Assembly: GCA_020912385.1 (NCBI GenBank)
Contig: CP087210.1
Span: 2,666,001 to 2,730,000, forward strand
Direction: 5' to 3'
Source: Neofusicoccum parvum
Lineage: Eukaryota > Ascomycota > Dothideomycetes > Botryosphaeriales > Botryosphaeriaceae
Length of the DNA stretch: 64,000 bases
Both the position numbers and the translations under genes were made by a program. Below, piece after piece: positions 43,718-54,721 of the stretch. Position 1 is the first letter of the stretch, and each line of letters begins with the position of its first letter. The notes under the pieces were generated by a model, which had not been told where the DNA came from, did not search any database, and saw only the letters and a list, made by a program, of their open reading frames with translations.

Positions 43718-45610
43718 ATGTTCCGTGCTGCCAGGCAACTAAGGCCCCTTGCGCGCCCTGTGCCCGCGTCTGCGTCGAAGAGGGTCGCCCTACAGGTGCG
43801 GAACAGCTCCGCTCATGGAGTGAAGAATGCTGTGAAAGCAAGTCCGCCGGCATTCTGGACCACCGGCCGTGTGATACTGTTCTCGACCTTTACAGCATCC
43901 TTGACCTACCTCTATGGCGTTTATGACACTGGCTCCCTCAATGCCTTCAAGACGGGGAACGCCAAACCCACTTATGCTACTCATAAGCAGATGGAAAAGG
44001 TAGCTTTGACTGCGACTTTGCAGCACATGACCGCTCGTACTAGCTCGCTTCCCTCGTCTCCTTCGTTCTAGTGGACCATTGGGTTGTTGCTATGCAAACT
44101 TCCTTCCTGCAAATGCACTAACTCGTCACAGGCCATTTCCGAACTGAGAGCTTTGTTCGGAGAGGATGCCATCAGCACCGACGATGACGACCTTCGCGCA
44201 CACGGTTATTCTGAGTGGTCTTCCATCAACATCGACCAATTGCCCGTGGCCGTGGCATACCCAAAGTCCACAGAGCAGGTGTCGGAAATCGCCAAAGTCT
44301 GCCACAAGTACAAGATCCCCATGATCCCCTACTCCGGCGGCTCCAGCCTGGAGGCCAACTTCGCCGCACCCTTTGGCGGAATGAGCATCGACTTCGCGCA
44401 CATGGACAAGATCCTCTCACTGCACGCCGAAGACATGGACGTCGTCGTCCAGCCGTCCGTGGGGTGGATGGAACTGAACGAGAAGATCAAGGACTCCGGC
44501 CTCTTCTTCCCCGTCGACCCCGGCCCTTCTGCCAAGATCGGTGGGATGGTGGGAACCAGCTGCAGCGGCACGAACGCCGTCAGATACGGAACCATGAAGG
44601 AGTGGGTAATCAATTTGACTGTGGTGCTTGCCGACGGGCAGGTCATCAAGACACGCCGCCGGCCGAGGAAGACGTCTGCTGGCTACAACCTCACCAACCT
44701 GTTCGTCGGTTCAGAGGGCACGCTGGGGATTGTGACCGAGATTACTCTCAAGCTCACGGTGATACCGCAGGAGACGAGCGTGGCGGTGGTTCCCTTCCCG
44801 ACGATCAGGGATGCAGCGTCCGCGGCGTCGCAAATCATGCGGGCTGGTGTTCCTGTGGCCGCCATGGAAATCATGGACGAGGTGCAGATGAGCGTGATTA
44901 ACAGGGTTAAGGCGACGAAGAGGACATGGAAGGAGGCGCCTACGATGTTTTTCAAATTTTCCGGAACGAAGGCTGGTGTTCAGGAAAACATCAAGCTCGT
45001 CAAGGCCATTGCGAAATCCCATAAGGCTGGCGATTTCGAGTTCACTGTGGATCCCAAGGATCAGAAGGAATTGTGGTCGGCCAGAAAGGAGGCCTTGTGG
45101 AGCATGCTGGCACTCAGAGAGGGCGACCTGGATGTGTGGTCGACGGATGTCGCTGTGCCACTATCTCGATTGCCAGACATCATCGGTGAGTGGTCTCTGC
45201 TGTGCTGAGCTTTGCAACTCCAAACTGACAACATTTCAGAGGTGTCGAAGAAGGAGATGGATGACCTCGGCGTCTTCGCCAGTATCCTTGGCCACATTGG
45301 TGACGGCAACTTCCACGAGAGTATCCTTTACAACAGGAAGGACCCCAAGGAATATGAAGCTGTGAAGGCGTGCGTGTACAGGATGGTAGACAGGGCATTG
45401 GAGATGGAGGGAACATGCACTGGCGAGGTAGGTGCGCCCTCTCCGGGAACAGGATGTGAGACTGACGCTCTTTAGCACTCAATCGGACTCGGAAAGAAGG
45501 CTTCGCTCCTGAAGGAGCTCGGTCCTGAGACAGTCGAGGTTATGAAGAACATCAAACGTGCTCTCGACCCCCACTGGTTGATGAACCCTGGCAAGATCGT
45601 AGACCACTGA
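43718..45610 (+). CDS. DLD1: D-lactate dehydrogenase (cytochrome), mitochondrial
   Basis: Flavoenzyme oxidising D-lactate to pyruvate and passing electrons to cytochrome c. Four exons (43718-43999, 44129-45185, 45240-45427, 45476-45610) give 553 aa with phases 0, 1 and 0. An Arg-rich N-terminal presequence (MFRAARQLRPLARPVPASAS) and one hydrophobic helix (VILFSTFTASLTYLYGVY) fit anchoring in the inner membrane. The FAD_binding_4 domain includes PVAVAYPKSTEQVSEIAKVC, MIPYSGGSSLEANF, GGMVGTSCSGTNAVRYGTM and NLFVGSEGTLGIVTEITLKL. The C-terminal FAD-oxidase domain has LWSARKEALW, the signature GHIGDGNFHESI, and ends LDPHWLMNPGKI. All motifs of an active enzyme are present. The last intron (45428-45475) is only 48 nt. 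Confidence 0.94.
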
Positions 45611-46037
45611 GAACTGGTGGTCGCAGCGGCCTGACGATTGACGAAACATGTAAATTGAGTTGAGCATTCTGCGGTCATTTGGATGGTGTTGAGCCTTTTG
45701 CACAACGGTCATTTCTGCATTTTCTTGGAGGTTGATGTACTTGGCTTTGTTGCATGGAGGCTGGGCATGGAGGTAGCAAAAAGCGAATCACAGCATCCGG
45801 CACGGCGCCATAGACGCGGACAGCAAATATCGGCATGATCAAAGATTCCCCTGAGACTCGAGTGTTTTTGTGGCTGGTGGTGCGCAGGTCACGCATCAGG
45901 CGAGGTGCGTCATCGGGGTCGGAGTCATTGGCTGGCACGCGCAAAAACGCAACGCGCCGATCACGGCCCGCAGTTGACTCTTATGCTGCCCGCACCACCA
46001 CCACGAAGGCTTTCTCACACATCCCCCACAACCAGCC
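45611..46037. promoter_or_regulatory. HOM2 promoter region with TGACTC-like sites
   Basis: About 430 bp. It contains TGACTC at 45975-45980 (plus) and its reverse complement GAGTCA at 45922-45927, 58-116 bp upstream of the HOM2 start. These are candidate Gcn4/CPC1 general amino-acid control sites. Assignment is by motif and gene context only. Confidence 0.35.
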
Positions 46038-47264
46038 ATGGACGCACAGAACTTCACCTCGCTCAATCGCAACTTCCCCAAGAAGAAGTGCGGTATGCAC
46101 CCAGATCCCGCGCCATTGGCCGCTCCCGCGCTGACATCATTGGCCCCGCAGGTGTGCTCGGCGCCACGGGCTCCGTCGGCCAGCGCTTCATCCTGCTGCT
46201 CGCCCTGCACCCGCACTTCACCCTGCACGCCGTCGGTGCCTCTGAGCGCTCCGCCGGCAAGAAGTACAAGGATGCCGTCAAGTGGAAGCAGGCCCTGCCC
46301 ATGTCCACGGAGCTGGGCGAGCTGGTCGTGAAGAAGTGCACGCCCGACGAGTTTGCCGACTGCGACCTGATCTTCTCCGGCCTGGACAGCGATGTGGCCG
46401 GCGATGTTGGTGAGGATTGCAACGCGGCCGAAAGCCGGGAGCTCTGCTGACCTTTTGCCACCAGAGATGGCCTTCCTCAAGGCCAACCTACACGTCTTCT
46501 CCAACGCAAAGAACTACCGCCGCGACCCCCTCGTCCCGCTCGTCGTCCCCACCGTCAACCTGAACCACCTGGACGTGCTGGCCCACCAGCGCAAGCACCA
46601 CAACCTGGAGAAGGGCTTCCTGGTCTGCAACTCCAACTGCGCCGTCATCGGCATCGTCATCCCGTTCGCCGCGCTGCAGGCCAAGTTCGGCCCCGTCTCC
46701 GAGGTCAGCGTGGTGACGATGCAGGCCGTGTCGGGCGCCGGCTACCCGGGCGTCAGCAGCATGGACATCATCGACAACGTGGTGCCGTTCATCAGCGGCG
46801 AGGAGGACAAGCTGGAGACGGAGGCGCAGAAGATCCTGGGCTCCGTCAACGGCGACGTCACCGGCTTCGTCGACCAGCCGCTCAAGGTCTCGGCCGCCTG
46901 CAACCGCGTGCCCGTCCTCGACGGCCACACCGCCTGCGTCTCGCTGCGCTTCGCGAAGCGCCCCGCCCCCAGCGCCGAGGAGGTCAAGCAGGCCATGCGC
47001 GAGTACGTCTCCGAGGCCCAGACGCTGGGCTGCCCGTCCGCGCCCCAGAGGGCCATCGTTGTCATGGACGAGGCCGACAGGCCGCAGCCGAGGCTCGACA
47101 GGGAGACCGATCGCGGTTATGCCGTCAGCGTTGGTAGGATAAGGGAGGATGAGAGTGGCATCTTCGACATTAAGTTCGTCGCGCTGAGCCACAACACCGT
47201 CATTGGTGCAGCCGGCTCGTCTATCCTGAATGCTGAGGCCGCCGTGCTGAAGGGCTACGCTTGA
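46038..47264 (+). CDS. HOM2: Aspartate-semialdehyde dehydrogenase
   Basis: NADPH-dependent reduction of aspartyl phosphate to aspartate semialdehyde, the branch to threonine and methionine. Three exons (46038-46092, 46152-46409, 46465-47264) joined at phase 1 both times give 370 aa. The first intron interrupts the nucleotide-binding loop; splicing restores [30 protein letters not shown] spans the second junction. The active-site Cys is in [36 protein letters not shown] and [19 protein letters not shown] are the substrate and dimer regions. The protein ends with the family-typical [16 protein letters not shown]. It lies 428 bp downstream of DLD1 on the same strand but as a separate unit. Introns are 59 and 55 nt. 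Confidence 0.95.
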
Positions 47265-48716
47265 GGATGAGGCAAAGTGTCATTTGCATGCAAACATAGA
47301 AAGGTTCAAAATGATGCATGAAAATAATACCAAAAAGCGTCCGGATGGTTTGGATACCTTTTGTATGGCGTAACAGGAATGCAGAATTAAAAAGAATAAA
47401 CTCATCACCGTTGCCCTTTGACCTTGGGAGCTGATACTTGTGAGGCTGGTAAGCCTGTAGCTGAGACGTGCAGAGAAGTTGGCCGCACAGCAGCATACAG
47501 ATGGTCAGCACAGCCGGTGGCTGGCAAAAGAAAAGAGCCTGCTTTTCCGATCCCCCCACCCAATTTCATGGTCTCCTCATACCACCACCTTCCCTTGTAG
47601 GCAAAAACTACCATGGGATTAGTGGCCCAGGTACGACTGACAGAGCTGTTTCTACATTCCTTGTACGTAATAGGCATCTTCAGTGGACAGATGTCAATCT
47701 ATGTACGCAATAAGCCAATGTATATTCTGAACAGAGATAGTAGACAATGACGGCATGAAGGGTCCTGTCGTATAAGGTGAGGAATCAAAGATGGAAGGCT
47801 ACATGATAATGAGGTGAAAGGTGGGGATGAGAGAACACTTAGTGGAAAGTAATGGTGAAACGGACAATTTTATGGAAGAAGATAGGATAAGTGATACCCA
47901 GAGAGCAGGTGGTCTTTGTTGTAGAAAGTCGAAGCACTGGCTCGGGTAGCTTTGACGTATACTTCAATCGCCTTCTGCACCAGCCCAGATGCTTCACCTC
48001 TTCACGAAGTGGTGTCGTCGGGAGAAACTCACCACCAGCCGCGTATGCCATGGATGTGGCTGCTTACTCTTTCTTCAGAAAATGTATGTCGGGTGATTAA
48101 CGATCACTTTACTTTTGCATGCACACGAGAAACACTTGACCAATCAGTTCGTCAACAAACTGTTCTTTGTTTTCATTATGCAGAACGGAGTATCCGTGAG
48201 ATCTGAGCAAATCCTGACACATTCTTGGCACACCCTCCAAAATCGTGCGTGTCAATCCCGGCCGCCAAAGACTTGGCAAGAAAAGAGACGCGGGGGAGTT
48301 GAAGCATTCAACCGGACCGAGAATTGTCGCCGAAAGACAGCCAAATCTATCTAGAGGAGTACTTGCTTCTAAGTGTCTGATCTGTCTCTCGGTGTCACTG
48401 TACCGGCTTGAAGGGTGTTCTCAAAGCTCAATTGAGGTCAGAGAGCATCATGTATAACAGTTCCAAACGTGATACGATAAAATGTACATGCAGCCCATCA
48501 GCTTACTATGATCGGCGGGAATATCAGGCTGGGTCTGGACGGTATGTGGTTGGCGCTTTTCCGATGAGGTGTGCGGCAAAGCTGGAAATCTTACATGTAA
48601 AAGTGCGGCTGGCTTTTGCTACTGTAGGAGCCCGATCATACATATCTTTGCAGTATTCTCGTGGCAAGGTGCTTCCTGAAAAATCAAGCACGTATCTGTT
48701 CGTGGCGGGCCTGATT
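47265..48716. other. Intergenic
   Basis: About 1.45 kb, AT-richer than the metabolic genes to the left. An open frame runs from 48408 into the following gene, but its first 103 codons look less protein-like than the rest. No other gene seen. Confidence 0.45.
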
Positions 48717-50090
48717 ATGTCGCATCCCTTTGACGGCTGGTTTTCAAGACTCATTCCTCCTCATAATGTCACTGGCACCGGTTGGTTGGATGAAGACTAC
48801 GCCTTCTACAGTACCCAATGGATCGGATGCTCGTACCCAATCAGTGGTAGATATGGCCCAACTGCGCGGTATATTCATTACTCCTTGATCCTGGTCGCCC
48901 TTTACGGAAGAAAACTGGACTGGCTCGCAAATGCTGCTCTTAACTTGATCATGACGTACAGCTCAGCCGCAGCAATCCACTCTTTGTTTCTCGCCATCAT
49001 TTGGGACAACAGATTCGGGGCTTCGCATAAACACAGATTCGAGTCTGTTCAAGTTGCTGGGCCAACTTTTGCCGGCCAAATGACCGACTTTGGAGACCTG
49101 GATGCTCCTTTGAATGAGGCGGACGGATCAATCTGGTTACCTGTTGCTCCAATGGCCTGGGATAAAGACTGTGATGCACTATTAGCAATAGTCGGCACGG
49201 CCTTCCTCGCTCTTCTTCCAATGCAAATCTGGTCAAAAACCCTCCGTACAGCCTCGAAAGAAAAAAAGGTCATCGTTGGGATGTGGAGTTGCTTGCTGGC
49301 TGTCGGCCTGGTACCCGCTCTTGTGCAAGCAGAATACAACCTAGTGTACACATTCCCTCAGTTACGGTTTTGCCCGACAGATGCAGCCGATTCGCTTCCA
49401 CTCAAGAGCCAACGGCCATATCCCTACCTCGACGAACACCAGTCTCCAGATCTGTACCGTTGGAATCGCATCCTCGGAGATCATTTCGTTTACCAAAACT
49501 CCACGGTCGCATTTCCGAACTTGTGCTTGTACCCATGCCTCGGATTCCAATGGCTCTTGCGAGATCCGGGGGACATGATCGTATTGGAACTCCCGAATTA
49601 CGCTACACGCACGGCCTTTGGACTGCTTACTGGTGTTAAATATTTGGTTACTAGCTCTTTTATGTGCAGCATCTGTGTTCTCATCGGGACGAGTCATCAA
49701 AAACTCAAAAGCCGTTGGGGTATTGATGAAGACCTCGTTAAGCTTATACAAAACCGCCAGTTCCGCCGCCTCTGGGGCAGAGTAAGGGACAAAAAGATTC
49801 TTCACACGTCACGGCGTCAGCGTTTCAAGCATTTGTTCGTGAGCATGTTTTCTCTGTACATCTCTTGGTCTGCATACCTTTTAAGTCCTTTGGTTCCTCT
49901 GGTGTTTGTTGCCTATTGCGAGTGGCTGATGTGGGTTGCTGATCCCGGTGTGGAGACAATTCAACATGTTGGCCAATGGGGCACTTTGGCTATTGTTTTC
50001 GTCGTCATCATATCTACCGCCTGTTCCCGTCTGCTCGAACTGCGGGCTCAACGCAAGTCACAGGGTCCTCGTTCCTGGTGGCGTCACTGA
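48717..50090 (+). CDS. Fungal multi-pass membrane protein of unknown function
   Basis: 457 aa from the ATG at 48717 (MSHPFDGWFSRLIPP). The same frame is open back to 48408, so the start is not certain and an upstream exon is possible. Hydrophobic segments include YIHYSLILVALYG, LLAIVGTAFLALLPMQIW, GMWSCLLAVGLVPALVQ, GLLTGVKYLVTSSFMCSICV, YLLSPLVPLVFVAYCEWLMW and TLAIVFVVIISTACSRLLEL, about six or seven in all. A large hydrophilic region holds several Tyr, Trp and Cys residues and N-x-S/T sites (for example Y-Q-N-S-T-V). No known transporter motif. Codon choice is less GC-biased than in the metabolic genes, as in the neighbouring NLR. It is convergent with the NLR, with stops 116 bp apart. Confidence 0.7.
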   Translation: MSHPFDGWFSRLIPPHNVTGTGWLDEDYAFYSTQWIGCSYPISGRYGPTARYIHYSLILVALYGRKLDWLANAALNLIMTYSSAAAIHSLFLAIIWDNRFGASHKHRFESVQVAGPTFAGQMTDFGDLDAPLNEADGSIWLPVAPMAWDKDCDALLAIVGTAFLALLPMQIWSKTLRTASKEKKVIVGMWSCLLAVGLVPALVQAEYNLVYTFPQLRFCPTDAADSLPLKSQRPYPYLDEHQSPDLYRWNRILGDHFVYQNSTVAFPNLCLYPCLGFQWLLRDPGDMIVLELPNYATRTAFGLLTGVKYLVTSSFMCSICVLIGTSHQKLKSRWGIDEDLVKLIQNRQFRRLWGRVRDKKILHTSRRQRFKHLFVSMFSLYISWSAYLLSPLVPLVFVAYCEWLMWVADPGVETIQHVGQWGTLAIVFVVIISTACSRLLELRAQRKSQGPRSWWRH

Positions 50091-50205
50091 TAGAATGTAG
50101 CTTTTCCTGCAATACAACACAGGCTATAAGAATTCTGATAGATTCCATAAATTTCATTACGCATTTGGCCATTCATATCAATTAAAAACCGCGAAACATT
50201 TCTAC

Positions 50206-53200
50206 TCAACCCCTCGCGCCCCTCATGACCAGCTCATTAGCAAGCCAGCGATGCCCACCCCTTCGCGCAATCTTCAGCGCGGTATCCCCATCCCCATCCG
50301 CCGCATCCACATCCACACCATGATCCAGCAACATGAACACCACAATCCAATTCCCCTCCGCCGTCGCCGCCCGCAGCCCCACCTCAAGCGCCCCGCACGG
50401 CGGCACAACCAGCCCTCGCCCGAGCAGCAGGCGCAGCAGAAACGGCCGTCTGCGCGCGCGCGCGACAGCAGCGCCCGCCAGCGCCGCCTGCGCGTCCGCG
50501 GACGGCTTCGGCGAGCGCGGCCGCTCGACGAGCAGCTTGACCACGGCCCGGCTGTTCGCGTCGGTGTGCCAGCGGCTGCCGACGGCCGCGAGCAGCACGT
50601 CGCCGCTGACGACCGCGCGCGGCTGGTCCGCCAGGTGGGCCCGCACGTGCGCGGCGTCCGCGAAGGCGACTAGGGCGCGCAGCGGGACGTGGCGGAGCGC
50701 GGCGGCTGCGTCGTGGCGGAGGAGGGCCCGGATGGCGCCGGCGCCGCCGTGCGCGCGGTCGGGCTGGATGGCGGAGACCAGGGCGGCGGTGATCCACTCC
50801 TGCCGGAAGTCGCGGCGGTTGAGGAGGGTCTGGAAGACGGGGTGGTCGAAGTGTTCGGCCACGGCTTGGGCTGTTTCGTCTGTGATCTGGGTTTGGGGCT
50901 CTGAGCGGAGGAGTAGTTTCATCAAGGGTCCCTTTCCACCCTCTCGCTGTGACATGCCGATCACGAACCTCCTGGTTAGAGTGATCCTGAGTCCCTGGGA
51001 AAGAAGAGTCTTTACGAAGGCCGGATCGCCGGAGAGAACTGCGTTCTGGATGATGCGCTTGCGGACCGTCGGCTCCGGGTATCGAAGGAAAAAGTATGCC
51101 AGGATCTCTTTCGAACAAAAAGGGTTTCCACACGCTGCTTCGTACATTTCCCCCGTCATTTCTGGGATATCATTTCCCAGTACAATGTCGAGTATCGCTT
51201 TGGCATCGTGCTGCAACCACTCGATGATTCGGAGAGTGACTTCCATGGTCACCAAGAAGCCATTTGAAACCAGTAGCTTCAGCAACGGTGCGTTACCGTT
51301 TGCAGCTGCGGCTACCAAACAAGAAGTTCTCTGTTCCTGGTTCAAATTCAAGGTTTGAGTCATAAGCATCCTGGCAACCAGCAAGGTCATGCCAGAAGCT
51401 ACACATAAGCAAAATGGCTGACTCCAGGCTTTCAGGAAAGCGGCCTCGTTAGCCTCTCCGCCCAGCCTGTGTTTTCTCCGTTGAAATTCCGGGTAGCCGT
51501 CCCGAGTAAAGGTAAAATGATCCGGAAAGTCAGAGAAGTTCGCCCAGTCGAAGCAAGGAGAACCTTCGTCTTTCTCCACATGAACAAACCGAGATATCCT
51601 GTCGTCCAAGCCATCTTCAAAAATGGGACCAGCAAGCTCCAGATCATGGAGGTGTTGCGGAAGATACTTTGCACTGTAATTCATCCACTTGTGTGAAATT
51701 CCTTGCTTCCTGGTCCATGGCATGTTCCAGGTATCAAGGCACGCGCCTGATGCTACGGTGTGTATTTTTGCCTTCGAATACTCCGGACGACCTTCCAGGT
51801 ACTCACGGACTGAGAGATGGGCAAAGCGGAATACCTTGGATACGTTGTCAAACACTACAAGATTGCAGCAAATGTTGAGGATATCATCCCTGGAGATAGA
51901 CGCGTCCCAGTCATCAGTGGTGGCGGCGGCGATGAAGGCCGAAAGTTCCAAGGGTTCATATGCGCACAGAAGCCATGAAATGACCCTTTCTGCAATGATT
52001 CTGCTTCGCTCAGCAGAGCCGCTTATTCGGTAGTATATTTTGTCGTAGGATTCTTTGAGAGACATCGGAAGTTTTCCGAGTTCGACTTGGACGTCTCCGA
52101 GTAATTTGGACCGGTTGGAGTCGCAAAGGTTCTGAATCTGCAGGCTAACCCATTGGAACCTAAGTATCAGTCAGTTGAGGAATTATTCTTTGCTTGGCCT
52201 GAGGACTACTTGCATGCCATGTGCCCCTTCGACAAGAGTATTGTGTATCTGATTCCTGAGTTCTGCCGAGACGTTCCCTCCGAGTAACCTTCCCTTTTTG
52301 ATAGCGTCATCAAGCTCTTTTCGGACAAAATCCTCTATATCTTTGGAATTGTCTGATGCGTCAATGTAGATATTGTGAGCCTTGTCTAATCTCCGCCTGA
52401 TGTCCGTGTCATCGCGGCTGGCGATGAGAATTTTCACCAAACTTGATGAATCCTGAATGATACTTTCCAAAGACTCCAACAACTTGTGGCGTCGAGATTG
52501 ATCACATTCGTCCAAAGCATCGAGAATGATGATCGCGGGATTATGAACAAGAATCTCAAGGATCTGAACCGTGCACTCTCCCAAGGTCAATGGTTCCGGG
52601 TCGAGCCCATCATCTTCGGCTTCCTTCTTCCGCTCCTGGAATGAACTTACCACAGGCTCCCGGATTGGCTTAGTGGCGTTGCAGGAGCACAGCTGCTTGA
52701 GAATGCAGCGCAAGATCTCGTCAGGGTCTGAGCGCTCCGGTTCCGCCGGGTCCCTGTAGCAGTAGAAGAATGCACACGGTACATTTTGGTCCGGATCCTT
52801 GTCACCAAGCAAGGTGTCGACGACCAAGGAGCTGTCATTCATAAGCAGGTGGCCTGAAATTTGTGATCCATAAACTTACACGAGGTGAGTTTTCCCTGAA
52901 CCAGCTGCAAAAATCGTCAACTTCCAGAGGCAGGCTTCCGAAGACCATCTGTACTCACGGATTCCATGTAACCAAAGTACGGAAGACATGCTCGACTTCC
53001 TCCATTCCCTAAAGTCTGCTTTCTGGAGGAACCATTTTCCAGAACCTGCCAGACGCGTTTCACTTACAGCTCTGTGATGCCTTTTACAAGGAATTTTTGA
53101 CAACCATCTTAAAAGATCCCGGCGTTGGTCACCTGATCTGGTTAATCGACTCCCTTTCTACAGGCTGAGAGCTTACCTTTCATCTTATCATCTAATTCGG

Positions 53201-54299
53201 ACAGCTTGATGACGATACGATTGATCGGATCCTCAAGATCCTGCATAAGGCCGCCAAGCTGGTGGTGGATCTCTGTTCACAGTGGATATTTAAGCGATAG
53301 ACGGCTAAGTTTTAGGTTCGTTGCTTAGAGCACTAAGCTGGGAGAGACCTACCATTTGTTTGATCAATAATAAAATGCGTCGCTAATGGAATAAATAAGC
53401 GAGAGACCACGGATTGGAATTTAGTTGAACTTACATTTCTGCGTTACCAGCTGCAAACATCGGTGGAGCTCTTCTTCGTTTTCTATCATTGCGTCATTCG
53501 CGCTCTTGACGGCAGCCTCAGGGGGCTCGACAATGCTCCTCAATATGCGCTCTTTCAAAATAAATATGTGTTAGCAGGTAACACGCCATGCGGCAACTCT
53601 TGTGCTCGTACCCCCAGTTCTGCGGTTGTAATATTGGCCTGCCTTTGCGAGAAAATGCAAAATTGCAGCATAAAGCACCACCAATGAGTTTTTGAGAAGT
53701 TGTTCAAGGTTTCCGTCCAGAAAGTTGGGCGTGGGTTGGTTCTGATTTGAAGGTTTTCCAAAGTGCATAAATTCCAAAATTGTGCAGCGTGTAACCATGT
53801 GAGCGGCACGTTCTACGCCTTCTATCATGGCATAGAAAGTCTGATGGTCGTTGACAGATGCCTGCATTATTTAGCTTCCCTACACTAGTCAGAAGGCTGA
53901 AACACTTACCTGGAGAATAAACCGAATGCCTGCCCAGGGCAACGCAGTATGAGCGGGGTCATATTGGGTGATAACATCACCCACGGCTTTGAATTTGTCG
54001 ATCCACATCACAATCTTCTCACATATATCGCGAAGAATGACTCGCTCGCCATTGTTCTTCGTGAACGCCCATCGTTTCTCCAGACACACCTTCCATTTCT
54101 CCTCAACAGAGCTACGAACGTCATTCAACACGGTCAGCTTGTCTCCTCGGACGGAATTTAGCCGCTCTTGGTCCCCCGAGCTCAACGTCTGGAAAGCTTT
54201 CTCCCACAGACTTTCTGCGTGTTTCGATGATCCGCGCAGCAAGGCTGAAAGCGCCACAGGATTTGCACTCGGAGCAGGGCTGGGCACCGACGACGCCAT
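50206..54299 (-). CDS. NLR protein: NACHT_N - NACHT NTPase - ankyrin-type repeats
   Basis: STAND-class receptor of the type used by fungi in non-self recognition and regulated cell death. Nine exons: 54299-53910, 53861-53612, 53551-53435, 53382-53353, 53272-53177, 53132-52959, 52904-52880, 52831-52214 and 52159-50206. All phases agree, giving 1217 aa. Residues about 20-300 match the N-terminal domain of NWD NACHT-NTPases (AESLWEKAFQTL, TALPWAGIRFILQ, FYAMIEGVERAAHMV). The NACHT domain has Walker A GIPGSGKT (K357) encoded across an intron, and Walker B IIILDALDECD (about 461-471), then ILIASRDDTDIRR. A winged-helix part follows (ISWLLCAYEPLELSAFIAA, VFRFAHLSVREYLEG). The C-terminus has degenerate ankyrin repeats, the clearest being NWIVVFMLLDHGVDVDAADG. 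No N-terminal death effector is visible. Intron 8 is GC-AG. Confidence 0.85.
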
Positions 54300-54721
54300 G
54301 AGTGCGCTCAGGAGAGCATTAGCTCTTTGTTTTGGCACTGATATGCATGGTGAAGACTCCCATGTATAGGGAAGGGCCAGTGTGGGTTAGGTGAGTTTCT
54401 TAAGGTGATGTTCGCAAGAGCGGGGAGGGGACGCGGAGATTCAGCCTCACGCGGTGTGACCTGCTACTGGCTTGGCATGTAGCTGAACCAATAAAATCTG
54501 ATCACCAGATAGGCAAGGTGCGCTAACGGAGGTGGATACGATAAAGTGACCATGCTTGGCAATTAGCGGATTTCACATCCTGTATTAAAGAGTCTTGATT
54601 TCCGTGCTACCAACGAATTCATACTACGACAAGAGCCGACTATCAAACACCAACCTCGGAACCTGAGAGGCTTTGAAATAATTCTTGTTACCAACAGGCC
54701 GTACTTCTCCGGAATGCTGAT
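54300..54721. other. NLR promoter region
   Basis: About 420 bp upstream of the NLR and downstream of the NmrA-like stop. The NLR frame is open a few codons upstream of the chosen ATG but only to a GTG. No site recognised. Confidence 0.45.

Noticed and set aside
52832..52879. A 26-nt intron in the NLR using the first TTCAG
   Set aside because: Too short for splicing; the next acceptor (GACAG at 52832-52836) gives a 48-nt intron and restores THLVSLVVDTL in frame.
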